Below the pieces are notes generated by a model. The model was not told where the DNA came from and made no database searches. It saw only the letters and a program-made list of their open reading frames with translations. Positions 33,790 to 45,714 of a stretch of DNA of 45,714 nt are shown here, in pieces (the first letter of the stretch is position 1; each line of letters opens with the position of its first letter). A program made the translations under genes and the position numbers. This DNA is from Sulfuricaulis sp. (lineage in GTDB: Bacteria; Pseudomonadota; Gammaproteobacteria; Acidiferrobacterales; Sulfurifustaceae). The stretch covers positions 1 to 45,714 of the forward strand of contig NZ_JANLGY010000023.1 of assembly GCF_024653915.1 (NCBI RefSeq), read 5' to 3'.

Positions 33790-36309
33790 CTACGTTCTCG
33801 GACGTCGCATAGCGCGCCGCGTCGGCGTGGCGCTCCACGGGTCGTCGGGCCAGGGGTGCTTCGGATACTTCCCCTTCAATTCCTTTTTGACCTCCGGATA
33901 GGTCCGCTCCCAGAAGCCACGCAAATCCTGCGTGACCTGGATCGGCCGCTGCGCCGGCGAGAGCAGGTGCAGCGTTACCGGTACCTTGCCCCAGGCCACG
34001 CGCGGCGTGTCCGCCAGTCCGAACATTTCCTGAAGTTTCACTTTGAGCACCGGGAATTCGCCCGGAATATATTCGAGCCGCAGGCTCGAACCACTCGGCA
34101 CCACCAGATGCGTCGGCGCGCCTTCCTCGAGCCGCTGGCTCATGTCCCAATCCAGACATACCTTCAAAATTGTCAGAAGATCGAGCCGAGCCAGGTGATC
34201 GCGACGCGCCATGCCATCGAGATAGGGTCCAAGCCATTCCGCGAGCGTATCCCGCAGCATTGTATCCGAGACATCCGGCCAGTCTTCACCCGGGAGCCAT
34301 TGCCGCAGGGACAACACCCGCGTCTGCCATTCACGCGCCTCACGCGTCCAGGGAAGCGCCTCGATGCCCATGCGGCGTACGCCTTCAAGCATAGCGGCGC
34401 GGATTTTCTCCGGGTCGGCTTTGATTAACGGCTTGCCCTCGAGCACCAGCGCGCCGAAACGCTCCTCGCGCCGCGCAATCACAATCTGCTGCGGCGGGTC
34501 CCACCGCACAACATCTTCTTCCCGGATATGTGTTGCGAGATGTTCCCGCAGTACCTCCATATCCAGCGGTGCGGCGGAATAAATAAGACCTTCTGTTTCA
34601 CCCGCGTCAAGACTTGCCGCGACAATGCAAGGCTGACGCAGGCGCATCTCGGAATCGTGCAGGCGCGCGCCACGGCCGGACGCCAGCAGGTAGCGCGTGT
34701 CACCCGGCGTGCGCGCCAGCGCCACACGATCGGGATAGGCCATTGCCAGCAACAATCCGGTGCGTTCAATATCGGTGGTGGATTCAACCTTTGATGACAG
34801 CAGGCGCTGGAATTGCTGCGCCGCCTGATTGACGCGCGCGCAACCGTTGGCGTCTGCCTGATGCGACTGCGCACCCGCTCGGCCATTCTTGCGAAACGCA
34901 TGCAGCGCTTCCACTCGCTGAACGAAATCGGCGGAGCGGCGTGCCTCGCCCATCAGGATATCGCGTTCCGAGATTAATGCCGCCACATCGCAGGCCAGTG
35001 CTCCGAGACCCAAACGCTCCGCACTGAACAACATGTGCGACAGACGCGGATGCAGTGGCAGGCGCGCCATGGCACGTCCGATTTCAGTCACGTGACCATC
35101 GGGATCTATCGCATCGAGCTCAGTCAACAACTCGCGCGCCTGGTTCATCGCGACCTCGGGTGGAGGATCCAGCCAGGCGAGAGTGCCCGCATCGCGCACG
35201 CCCCACGCGGCCAGCTCCAGCGCAAGTGGTGCCAGATCGGTGCCGCGTATTTCCGGAGGCGATTGCGGAACCAGACCGCGCTGCGTGGTCTCGCTCCAGA
35301 GCCGGTAACACGCCCCGGGTGCGATCCGGCCGGCGCGTCCCGCGCGCTGCTCGCTCGAGGCGCGCGAGATGCGTACCGTGGTCAGGCGCGACAGGCCCGA
35401 TCGTGGATCAAACTGCGGTACACGCGCAAAACCGCCATCCACCACCACGCGTATCCCCTCGATGGTCAGGCTGGTTTCGGCAATGGGCGTTGCCAGCACA
35501 ATCTTGCGTCGGCCGGTCGAGGGTTGGATGGCGCGATCCTGCGCTTCCCATGGCAGATCGCCGTAGAGCGGGAACAGTTCTGCGCGTGTTCCCAGCCGGG
35601 CCTGCAACAGTTCCTGCGTGCGGCGGATTTCCCAGGCACCCGGCAGAAACACCAGGACATCGCCTTCGTGTTTTTCCAGCGCATCCATCACCGCATCGCA
35701 CACAGTCTGCGCCAGCGGTCCCTCGGGGTCGCGCGATAAGTAATTGATATCCACGGGATAGCTGCGGCCTTGACTGGTAATGATCGGCGCATTGTTCAGG
35801 AGCATGGAAACCGACTCACTGTCGAGCGTGGCCGACATCACCAGAATTTTCAGGTCTTCGCGCAACGCCTTCTGGCTGTCGAGACAAAGCGCCAGCGCCA
35901 GATCGGCATGCAGATGGCGTTCATGGAATTCGTCAAAAATGACGAGTCCGGCATTTTTCAATTCCGGATCAGTTTGCAGCCGGCGTGTGAGGATTCCCTC
36001 GGTAAGCACTTCGATGCGGGTTTTTGCCGACACCTTGGCGTCGAAGCGGATGCGGTAGCCAACAGTCTGTCCTGCCGTTTCGCCGAGCAGATGCGCCATG
36101 CGCGCACAGGCGGCGCGCGCCGCCAACCGGCGCGGCTCGAGCATCAATATCGAGCGTCCGGCCAGCCAGGGCTCGTTCAGCAGCGCAAGAGGGACGTGGG
36201 TGGTCTTGCCGGCACCGGGGGGCGCCTGTAACACCACGGCAGAATGCGTGGCGAAAAACTGGCGCAACGACGGCAGGATTTCGTCGACCGGAAGTTTGTC
36301 TCCAGTCAT
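33790..36309 (-). CDS. hrpB: ATP-dependent helicase HrpB
   Basis: A DEAH-type RNA helicase of the HrpB family, 839 residues. The Walker A motif is APPGAGKTT at 29-37. The family-specific DEFHER variant of the DEAH box is at 126-131, SAT is in LVMSATLDS, and the motif VI region is EQRAGRAGR. A long HrpB-specific C-terminal half ends with GFWERTYPEVKKELKGKYPKHPWP at about 800. Physiological substrates in gammaproteobacteria are uncertain. Its start overlaps the stop of the GNAT gene by 4 bp (ATGA), so they are cotranscribed. Confidence 0.96.
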   Translation of the reverse strand: MTGDKLPVDEILPSLRQFFATHSAVVLQAPPGAGKTTHVPLALLNEPWLAGRSILMLEPRRLAARAACARMAHLLGETAGQTVGYRIRFDAKVSAKTRIEVLTEGILTRRLQTDPELKNAGLVIFDEFHERHLHADLALALCLDSQKALREDLKILVMSATLDSESVSMLLNNAPIITSQGRSYPVDINYLSRDPEGPLAQTVCDAVMDALEKHEGDVLVFLPGAWEIRRTQELLQARLGTRAELFPLYGDLPWEAQDRAIQPSTGRRKIVLATPIAETSLTIEGIRVVVDGGFARVPQFDPRSGLSRLTTVRISRASSEQRAGRAGRIAPGACYRLWSETTQRGLVPQSPPEIRGTDLAPLALELAAWGVRDAGTLAWLDPPPEVAMNQARELLTELDAIDPDGHVTEIGRAMARLPLHPRLSHMLFSAERLGLGALACDVAALISERDILMGEARRSADFVQRVEALHAFRKNGRAGAQSHQADANGCARVNQAAQQFQRLLSSKVESTTDIERTGLLLAMAYPDRVALARTPGDTRYLLASGRGARLHDSEMRLRQPCIVAASLDAGETEGLIYSAAPLDMEVLREHLATHIREEDVVRWDPPQQIVIARREERFGALVLEGKPLIKADPEKIRAAMLEGVRRMGIEALPWTREAREWQTRVLSLRQWLPGEDWPDVSDTMLRDTLAEWLGPYLDGMARRDHLARLDLLTILKVCLDWDMSQRLEEGAPTHLVVPSGSSLRLEYIPGEFPVLKVKLQEMFGLADTPRVAWGKVPVTLHLLSPAQRPIQVTQDLRGFWERTYPEVKKELKGKYPKHPWPDDPWSATPTRRAMRRPRT

Positions 36310-37514
36310 ACCAACTGGCCACAGGCCAGCAGAGCTTCATTCACGGCAGGTGGAACAGCGGCAAACAAATTCATGCTACCCGGCTGCGGAGCAGTCTGGG
36401 TCATTTTGCGAAACGTATTCTTGACCCGCCACACCGAAGACAACAATGACAGATAACCATGCGGCAGTCTTCGCGGCATGGCGATATAAAAGGCATGCAT
36501 CTCGGCCAGCTCGCGCCAGTAGGACCGCAGATAGGACTCGGCCGTCGCACCACCTTCACCTCGCACCAGTTCCGGCGTTTCATGAAACAGCCTGACCGTC
36601 TGGACTTCCGCCAGGATTCCCGGCGAATAATCCTGGTAATCCGGATCGTAGGCAATCTTGAAGGCGAACAAGGTATGCCCAATGATAAAATTGGTTGTCA
36701 TGGCAATAAGCTTGCCGTTGAGTTTCAGTTCGACAAAGAAAACTTTTCCTTCACGCGCACTCTTGTCCACGATTTCGCGGAAGAAGCTGGCCTCTTCCGA
36801 ATCGCAGGCCATGGCCGTACCACGCGATCCCTTCCAGCTGTGTTGCTCAAGCCGCAGGAAACGCTCCGCCAGATCGCCGGCCTGATCCAGATTCCGGTGC
36901 AACACCACTTCGACAGCGCCATCGCGCGCCAGCTGCTTCCATCGGCGGCGATAACTCTTGCGCCGCGCTGATGACAACGACGCCAGATAGGCTTCGAAAT
37001 TCTCGTAACGCTCAAGCATGGGGCGCAAAAACATGCGCTTTGACAGATAACGCCTGCCGCGCTTGTCGAGCATGGTTTTGAGTTGCGGCAGAAATGGCGA
37101 GGTTTCGCCGATGCCGTGGAAAATAACCATCTGCCATGGATGCGTTGGTTGTTCGAGCCATTCCCACAATGAATTGAGGGCGTCGCCTGAGTCATCGCGG
37201 TCCACCAGGGGATGAGAAAGATATCCATGCGGGCTGACGAAGCCACAAAGCACGGAGAACGGGATCTTAAGAGTCGGGCGTTCTTGTGAAAAGGGCGCGA
37301 CCGCCACAAGCCGATCCGTCCCGGATTCATGACAATAAACAAACACCACGCGGTAATGGCTTTCCACCTGATGGCGCAGGACGGCCGAAAGAAACACAGG
37401 GGAAAGATAGAAATTGTCCTCCAGCGCCCGCGACATCAAATCCTGCCAAGCCGCCAAATGCGGCTCAATTTCCGCCTGCGAAGTGGCTGTCACACAACGA
37501 TAATCCGGTTTCAT
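36306..37514 (-). CDS. GNAT-family acetyltransferase (CelD/BcsL-type, FemAB-like)
   Basis: A 402-residue protein with the double-GNAT layout of the Acetyltransf_6/CelD group. An N-terminal region has WQDLMSRALEDNFYLSPVFL near 23-42. The conserved segment SSARRKSYRRRWKQLARDG lies near 180-198, and an acceptor-binding part has FFVELKLNGKLIAMTTNFIIGHTLFAFKIAYDPDY in short pieces near 262-295. It ends with a segment resembling YLSLLSSVWRVKNTF. Members often transfer acyl groups to polysaccharides or cell-envelope glycans. It is coupled to hrpB, whose function is unrelated. Confidence 0.8.
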   Translation of the reverse strand: MKPDYRCVTATSQAEIEPHLAAWQDLMSRALEDNFYLSPVFLSAVLRHQVESHYRVVFVYCHESGTDRLVAVAPFSQERPTLKIPFSVLCGFVSPHGYLSHPLVDRDDSGDALNSLWEWLEQPTHPWQMVIFHGIGETSPFLPQLKTMLDKRGRRYLSKRMFLRPMLERYENFEAYLASLSSARRKSYRRRWKQLARDGAVEVVLHRNLDQAGDLAERFLRLEQHSWKGSRGTAMACDSEEASFFREIVDKSAREGKVFFVELKLNGKLIAMTTNFIIGHTLFAFKIAYDPDYQDYSPGILAEVQTVRLFHETPELVRGEGGATAESYLRSYWRELAEMHAFYIAMPRRLPHGYLSLLSSVWRVKNTFRKMTQTAPQPGSMNLFAAVPPAVNEALLACGQLV

Positions 37515-37619
37515 GGCGAGAATCTATCATGGCCTGTCCTCAGCCCGTAAATAAAATATCCGAAGGGCAATTGAAGTTTACTGGCGGAAATGATCGCCGG
37601 TCATTATTCTCTGTAAACC

Positions 37620-38492
37620 ATGGACGTCATGCGAACTCTGCGAGCTTCTGACGGGGCCACACTCGGTTACCGGCTATGGAGTGAAACCGCTGACCCCAGG
37701 CAATTCATCGTGCTGTTGCATGGCATGGCCAGCAACATGACCCGGTGGTCCGAATTTGTGGAACATACGGCACTGAAGGAAACCTGGGGCATTCTCCGCC
37801 CCGATCTGCGTGGCCACGGTGAATCCTTCGCGCGCGGCCGGCTCGGCATGGATGTGTGGTGCCGGGATTTGCAGACCATTCTGGACGCGGAGGGCGGCGA
37901 CAAGGCGGTGCTCGTCGGTCACAGCCTGGGCGCGCAGGTCGCCGTGCATTTCGCGGGACGCTATCCAGCACGGGTGCGCGGGCTGGTATTGATAGACCCG
38001 GTCTTTCATCAGGCTATACGAAGCACGATGCGGACGGTAAGCCGGGTGCAACCTGTCATTCAAGGAATCGTGTCCGTTATTCTTTTCCTGAACCGACTCG
38101 GCCTGCGACGTCGGCACGTTCCAGGCCGCGATTTGAGAAAGATGGATGAGGCTACACGGGCGAAACTGCTTGGGGCCGGCAAACAGGAGGAGATGATAGC
38201 CCTCTATTCCTCACCGTGGGAGGACCTGCGTTTTTTTCCGGTGGCGAGTTATCTGCAGGAAATGCTCGAAATTATCCGCCCGCTCCCGCCGCTTTCGCAG
38301 ATTCCAGCGCCGATACTCGCGCTGCTCTCAAAGGGAATCACCTACACCGATCCGGAAATAACGCGCCGCGTGCTTAGTGAGCATCCACAAACACGGATAG
38401 AAACTATCGATGCCTATCACTGGCCGCTGACGGAAAAACCGGCGCAGGTGCGCGCCGCCATTGAAACGTGGTGCGCGCGTCTTTCAGTCTGA
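37620..38492 (+). CDS. Alpha/beta-hydrolase
   Basis: A 290-residue protein with the classical fold. The oxyanion loop is LLHGMASNM near 32-40, DLRGHGES is near 62-69, and the nucleophile serine lies in GHSLG (about 99-103). The acid residue is probably near ITYTDPEI, and the catalytic histidine is in DAYHWPLTE near 269. There is no signal peptide. A basic loop, FLNRLGLRRRHVPGRDL, is inserted in the cap region. The substrate cannot be assigned. Confidence 0.85.
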   Translation: MDVMRTLRASDGATLGYRLWSETADPRQFIVLLHGMASNMTRWSEFVEHTALKETWGILRPDLRGHGESFARGRLGMDVWCRDLQTILDAEGGDKAVLVGHSLGAQVAVHFAGRYPARVRGLVLIDPVFHQAIRSTMRTVSRVQPVIQGIVSVILFLNRLGLRRRHVPGRDLRKMDEATRAKLLGAGKQEEMIALYSSPWEDLRFFPVASYLQEMLEIIRPLPPLSQIPAPILALLSKGITYTDPEITRRVLSEHPQTRIETIDAYHWPLTEKPAQVRAAIETWCARLSV

Positions 38493-38508
38493 ATTTATTT
38501 GGCCGTCT

Positions 38509-38559
38509 GTAGGGGCGGGATTTATCCCGCCCACGGGCGCGATGAATCGCGCCCCTACA
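38509..38559. repeat. Three-way palindromic repeat, TGTAGGGGCG family
   Basis: Outer arms TGTAGGGGCG (38509-38518) and CGCCCCTACA (38550-38559) enclose two smaller hairpins: GGGCGGGA/TCCCGCCC (38513-38520, 38525-38532) and GGGCGCG/CGCGCCC (38535-38541, 38548-38554). It is followed by an A run. It separates two convergent genes and can form either one long or two short hairpins. Confidence 0.85.
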
Positions 38560-38566
38560 AAAAACA

Positions 38567-40060
<1,494 letters not shown>

Positions 40061-40125
40061 AAATTTTCCTCCCGACTGGCGGGTTATTTTATCCATGAGC
40101 ATGGATGGGGGAAACAGGTAAAAGT

Positions 40126-42747
<2,622 letters not shown>

Positions 42748-42786
42748 AAAAAAACCGTCCTCAATTCCGGGTTATGTTATGACCGA

Positions 42787-42985
42787 TTATTGCGGCGGCA
42801 TGAAACTATTTGAGCCATCCGGACAGATTCGACACTCGGTATCACATCCATATTAATCATGCCGCCGCAATAACAGAAATCTTCAATGAATTTTGTTATT
42901 AACCCGGCACACCTATCCATCGGAAGGCTGTACTGTTAGATCAGGCATGCCCTTCGTTTAATAACAATCGTGCCGGGTTAATAAC
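42787..42985. repeat. Double-palindrome element, copy B (upstream of clpB)
   Basis: In the minus-strand reading, palindrome 1 has arms GTTATTAACCCGGCAC at 42985-42970 and 42895-42910 (16 of 16 complementary). Palindrome 2 has arms TTATTGCGGCGGCATGA at 42873-42857 and 42787-42803 (17 of 17). The linker of 21 bp has the same length as in copy A. Copy B differs from copy A in the arms by paired changes (GACCCGG versus AACCCGG; GAGGCGG versus GCGGCGG). It ends 39 bp before the clpB start. Confidence 0.75.
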
Positions 42986-43011
42986 TGGGGTGAAAGCCTT
43001 CACTTTTCAAG
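42982..43011 (-). promoter_or_regulatory. Candidate sigma-32 heat-shock promoter of clpB
   Basis: On the minus strand, CTTGAA at 43011-43006 and CCCCAGTTA at 42990-42982 are 15 bp apart, against a consensus CTTGAA, 13-17 bp, CCCCATTTA (one mismatch). Transcription would start near 42975, inside the first arm of the double palindrome. A heat-shock promoter before clpB is expected from known biology. Confidence 0.6.
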
Positions 43012-43013
43012 TG

Positions 43014-43778
43014 TTATTGCACGGTTTCCCCATTATCCGGCGATTTCCCGTTACGGCGTTGGCGATGCGGGTTATCGTGCCTCCGGTTCTCCCCTGACAG
43101 GGCCAACCGGTCCCACAATTCTTCCAGGCAATGCTCGTCTTCCTGTCCGGCACAGTGCAGCGGAACAAAGCTCAGGATACAGGCGCGGCTCGGAATGAAC
43201 ACGGCCGTGACGGTCATGCCCTGGGCGCGAATTCCCTCAATGCGTACCGGATGAATGGCCACGCCCGTGTGGGACGCCAGCAAGGCGATGCCGCGTTTCA
43301 AGGGCGCCGGTTCATGATGATCGAGATGAATGCGTCCATGCGGAAACAGCGCCACGATCTCGCCGCGTTTGAGCGCCTTGCGCGCCGCTTCGAGCGCGCT
43401 GCGGGGGTTGCGCGTGCGCTCCAGCGGAATGCAGCCCACAGCGCGAAACAGCCAGCGCAGCCACCAGCGGTCGTATTGCTCGCGCGCAATCAGAAAGCGC
43501 AGCGGCCTCGGGCTGGCGGCGATGAGCAGCAGCGGATCAAGGCCGGAGACGTGATTGGAAGCCACGAGCGCCCCACCGGTGGCGGGAAGATTCAGTGGCT
43601 CATGCACCAGATGGTGAAAACGGCGACAGAAAATGCGGTTCAATCCGTCCAGCCGGTTGAGCCAGCGGCTGCCCCAGTCCGCGCCGTTGGCGACCTCGCA
43701 CAAACGCAGCAACCAGAACCACAGCCACGCGAGCAGGATAATGACCGCCGCCAGCACCATGAATGTGATTGCGGTCAT
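43014..43778 (-). CDS. PlsC-family 1-acylglycerol-3-phosphate-type acyltransferase
   Basis: A 254-residue membrane-associated protein from MTAITFMVLAA, with an N-terminal transmembrane helix (about 6-25). The acyltransferase motifs are NHVSGLD at 75-81 (HX4D catalytic pair) and FPHGRI at 145-150. The usual second block is FPEGTRS, so the glutamate is replaced by histidine, a notable departure. VAIHPVRIEG near 170 fits block III. The C-terminal tail is rich in Arg/Asn. The ORF runs further upstream, but the residues there overlap the UMF1 gene and are not conserved in character. Substrate: lysophosphatidate or another lysolipid, unproven. Confidence 0.8.
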   Translation of the reverse strand: MTAITFMVLAAVIILLAWLWFWLLRLCEVANGADWGSRWLNRLDGLNRIFCRRFHHLVHEPLNLPATGGALVASNHVSGLDPLLLIAASPRPLRFLIAREQYDRWWLRWLFRAVGCIPLERTRNPRSALEAARKALKRGEIVALFPHGRIHLDHHEPAPLKRGIALLASHTGVAIHPVRIEGIRAQGMTVTAVFIPSRACILSFVPLHCAGQEDEHCLEELWDRLALSGENRRHDNPHRQRRNGKSPDNGETVQ

Positions 43779-43795
43779 GGGTGAAGCGGCGAGAC

Positions 43796-45121
43796 TCAAC
43801 CCGGGTGAACTGCCGCGGCGCGCCCGCGGGGTTCGTTCACGGTCATCAACAGCAGAAGTCCGGCGATGAAGAATCCACAGGTGGAGAGCAGCGCCAGGCG
43901 ATGATTGCCGTGTGTCAGGTAAGTCACCAATCCATAAACCAGCGGTCCGATAACCGCCGCGAGCTTGCCAGCCAGGCCCCACAAACCGAAAAATTCCGCC
44001 GCACGCGCCGGTGGCGAGAACTGCCCCACCAGAGCGCGTCCGGCCGACTGGCTCGAGCCTAGCGCGAGCCCGACAAGATTCGCCACCACCCAGAAACCGG
44101 CACGGGTTTCAGTTAGGTATGCCAGCACCAGCGCCGCAATCCATACGACAAGCGTCACCGCCAGCGTGCGCACCGAACCGAGACGGTCCTGCACCAGGCC
44201 GAACAGCAGCGCGCCCACCGCGGCGGTGACATTAACAACGAGAATCAGGATGATGTTTTCCTGCATGGTGAAGCCCATCGTCTCCTGCGCATAAATAGCG
44301 GCCAGCACAATCACGGTATTAATGCCGCAGTAATACACCGCGAGCGTGACGAGAAAGCGGAACAGGTCGCGATAATGCCGCGCGTGCGCCAGCGTGTGCC
44401 GCACGCGCGCGAAACCGATGCGAAAATAGGTTTCACCCGGCGCGAGCCGCTGTGGCACAGCGCGTTCACGCAACCAAAGGAAAGTGGGGAGCGCCGCCAG
44501 CGCAAACATCACCGCAGTGATCCACATGGTCACCGGCACATACTGTTCGGCGAGAGCGCCACGCGACTGCGCCCACTGTATGTAAACCAGGCACAGGCCC
44601 AGCACCAGCAGGCCGCCGAGATAACCGAGCGACCAACCATAGCCCGAGATGCGCCCCATTTCCTTCTGGCTGGCAATCTCGGGCAGAAATGCCGCGATGA
44701 AATTCTCGCCGCTGGCGAACATCAACGTCGCCAGGATCACGAACGTCATGCCGAGTACCACATCGCCGGGTCCGACAAAACCGAGAAGCATAGTAAAGAA
44801 CACGCAACCGGCGGTGGTGAGCGCAAGGAATCTTTTTTTGTGCGCGCCGCGATCGGCGATGGCTCCCAGCACCGGAGCGCTCGCCAGCACCACCATATTG
44901 GTAATGGCCATGGCCACGGTCCACAACAACGTCGCCGTGCCGCTCCGGTCCGCGCCGTTGGCGGCCACGACGCCGACGAAATAGGCATTGAACACCGCCG
45001 TCAGCACCACCGTGGTGTAACCGGAGTTGGCGAAATCGTACATGGCCCAGGCCAGCACTTCGCGCCGGGGCACCGGGAGACTGACGGGGGAAGACAGCGT
45101 TTCGGGTCGGAGATCGGTCAC
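43796..45121 (-). CDS. UMF1-family MFS transporter
   Basis: A 441-residue multi-helix transporter of the UMF1/Atg22-like subset of the major facilitator superfamily. The family-defining N-terminal motif AWAMYDFANSGYTTVVLT sits near 24-41, and the loop LGAIADRGAHKKRF follows helix 2. Further family features are SGYGWSLGYLGGLL near 160 and ALGSSQSAGRALVGQ near 355. The start is GTG at 45121 with no clear ribosome-binding site, next to a 10 bp palindrome (arms 45137-45146 and 45209-45218). The cargo is unknown. The acyltransferase gene follows after 17 bp. Confidence 0.9.
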   Translation of the reverse strand: MTDLRPETLSSPVSLPVPRREVLAWAMYDFANSGYTTVVLTAVFNAYFVGVVAANGADRSGTATLLWTVAMAITNMVVLASAPVLGAIADRGAHKKRFLALTTAGCVFFTMLLGFVGPGDVVLGMTFVILATLMFASGENFIAAFLPEIASQKEMGRISGYGWSLGYLGGLLVLGLCLVYIQWAQSRGALAEQYVPVTMWITAVMFALAALPTFLWLRERAVPQRLAPGETYFRIGFARVRHTLAHARHYRDLFRFLVTLAVYYCGINTVIVLAAIYAQETMGFTMQENIILILVVNVTAAVGALLFGLVQDRLGSVRTLAVTLVVWIAALVLAYLTETRAGFWVVANLVGLALGSSQSAGRALVGQFSPPARAAEFFGLWGLAGKLAAVIGPLVYGLVTYLTHGNHRLALLSTCGFFIAGLLLLMTVNEPRGRAAAVHPG

Positions 45122-45136
45122 TGGAGTTTAATAATA

Positions 45137-45218
45137 CGGCAAGACGAGCGAGCGCCGTGAGCAGGGCTACATTTACAACCGGAAACCGGCATGCTCGGGA
45201 GGCGAAGCCGTCTTGCCG
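45137..45218. repeat. Palindrome upstream of the UMF1 gene
   Basis: CGGCAAGACG (45137-45146) and CGTCTTGCCG (45209-45218) are perfect 10 bp inverted arms 62 bp apart. The CGGCAAGACG core also occurs in the loop-side of palindrome 2 of copy A (848-857). Loop size differs from the clpB/folD elements, so any relation is uncertain. Confidence 0.4.
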
Positions 45219-45265
45219 CGCCAAGCCTGACAGTTTGTTAAAAAACGTTTCGTCCTGCTAAAACA

Positions 45266-45282
45266 GCCGGTAACAAGCCGGC
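45266..45282 (-). terminator. Possible weak terminator after the MscS-like gene
   Basis: On the minus strand GCCGG (45282-45278), a seven-base loop and CCGGC (45270-45266) are followed by TGTTTTAG. The stem is short (5 bp), so the call is tentative. Position, 9 bp after the stop codon at 45292, is suitable. Confidence 0.35.
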
Positions 45283-45291
45283 GCCAGCGCC

Positions 45292-45714
45292 TCAGGGACG
45301 GTTGCCGGCCGCCGCGTCAACCGGAGAGGAGTGCACATGCAGCGTGCGCGTCGGATAGGCGAATTCGATAGCTTCCTCCTGGAAGCGGCGAAAAATAGCG
45401 AGATTGATGGCCTGCTGAATATCCATGTAAATGTTGTAGTCAGGGTCGAGCACAAAGTAGACAACCTCGAAGACGAGCGCTGAATCGCCGTATTCCTTGA
45501 AATGCGCGCGATCGAAGCGTGTCTTGGGCTGCTGCTCGACGATCGAACGCACCAGTGCCGGGATGCGTTCTAGTGTCGCGTGCGCCGTCTGATACACCAC
45601 ACCGATGGTAAACACCACGCGGCGCTCGAACATGCGCTTGTAGTTCCGAATACGGCTCTTGAGCAGATCGGCATTCGAGAACACGATCTGCTCGCCCGAA
45701 AGACTGCGCAGCCG
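45292..45714 (-). CDS. MscS-like mechanosensitive channel family protein (C-terminal part)
   Basis: A gene cut by the window end; only the last 140 residues are inside. They read SLSGEQIVFSNADLLKSRIRN, then RRVVFTIGVVYQTAHATLERIPALV, then a beta-rich DSALVFEVVYFVLDPDYN. This matches the cytoplasmic beta and alpha/beta domains of small-conductance mechanosensitive channels, which follow the pore helices. An internal methionine in the frame is not the start, because the conserved SNADLL motif lies upstream of it. Confidence 0.85.
   Translation of the reverse strand, partial: RLRSLSGEQIVFSNADLLKSRIRNYKRMFERRVVFTIGVVYQTAHATLERIPALVRSIVEQQPKTRFDRAHFKEYGDSALVFEVVYFVLDPDYNIYMDIQQAINLAIFRRFQEEAIEFAYPTRTLHVHSSPVDAAAGNRP

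Overview
The window looks like a chromosomal segment of a GC-rich gammaproteobacterium. The evidence is a FimV/HubP gene, a gamma-type Asd, the leuC-leuD-leuB-asd-fimV order seen in Pseudomonas relatives, HrpB, ClpB and MetH. A sulfur-oxidising or Acidiferrobacter-like lineage would fit, but nothing here proves it. About 34 of the genes are ordinary housekeeping genes. No rRNA, CRISPR array, prophage or transposase gene was seen.

Layout. 7-503: three tRNA genes on the minus strand (Pro, Arg, His in transcription order). 928-6826: plus-strand genes folD, pgi, mtfA-like, rhomboid protease, thyA, folA and a small outer-membrane protein; folD, thyA and folA together serve one-carbon and thymidylate metabolism. 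6932-14608: minus-strand leuCDB, asd and fimV (leucine and aspartate-family biosynthesis plus a polar hub protein), with a divergent LysR regulator at 14703. 15978-21167: a hydrophobic-solute MFS transporter and aroC flank an accessory island of minus-strand genes at 17211-19926. 21341-32509: envelope proteins, a TraB/GumN protein, a zinc peptidase plus ATP-grasp pair, metH, a glycine-zipper protein, a tautomerase, a pirin and a degenerate receiver protein. 32802-45714: a diguanylate cyclase, hrpB, a GNAT protein, a hydrolase, a DegP-type protease, clpB, an acyltransferase, a UMF1-type transporter and the C-terminus of a MscS-like channel.

Two things stand out. First, 17211-19926 reads as a small integron gene-cassette array without an integrase in the window (a CALIN). 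Each minus-strand cassette gene is followed by an attC-like imperfect palindrome with R''/R' core sites. The cassettes hold a lipoprotein plus a 71-residue protein, a WYL-like/HNH nuclease fusion, and a DUF4238-like protein. Second, a conserved double-palindrome element occurs twice, at 727-927 directly before folD and at 42787-42985 directly before clpB. Each copy holds two 85-91 bp palindromes with 13-17 bp arms, a linker of the same length, loops of 61-63 bp, and compensatory changes in the arms. I do not recognise it as a known family.

The intergenic spaces also carry at least seven long palindromic repeats from about six families, several with a short internal period. Three of these sit between convergent genes, where they could end transcription.
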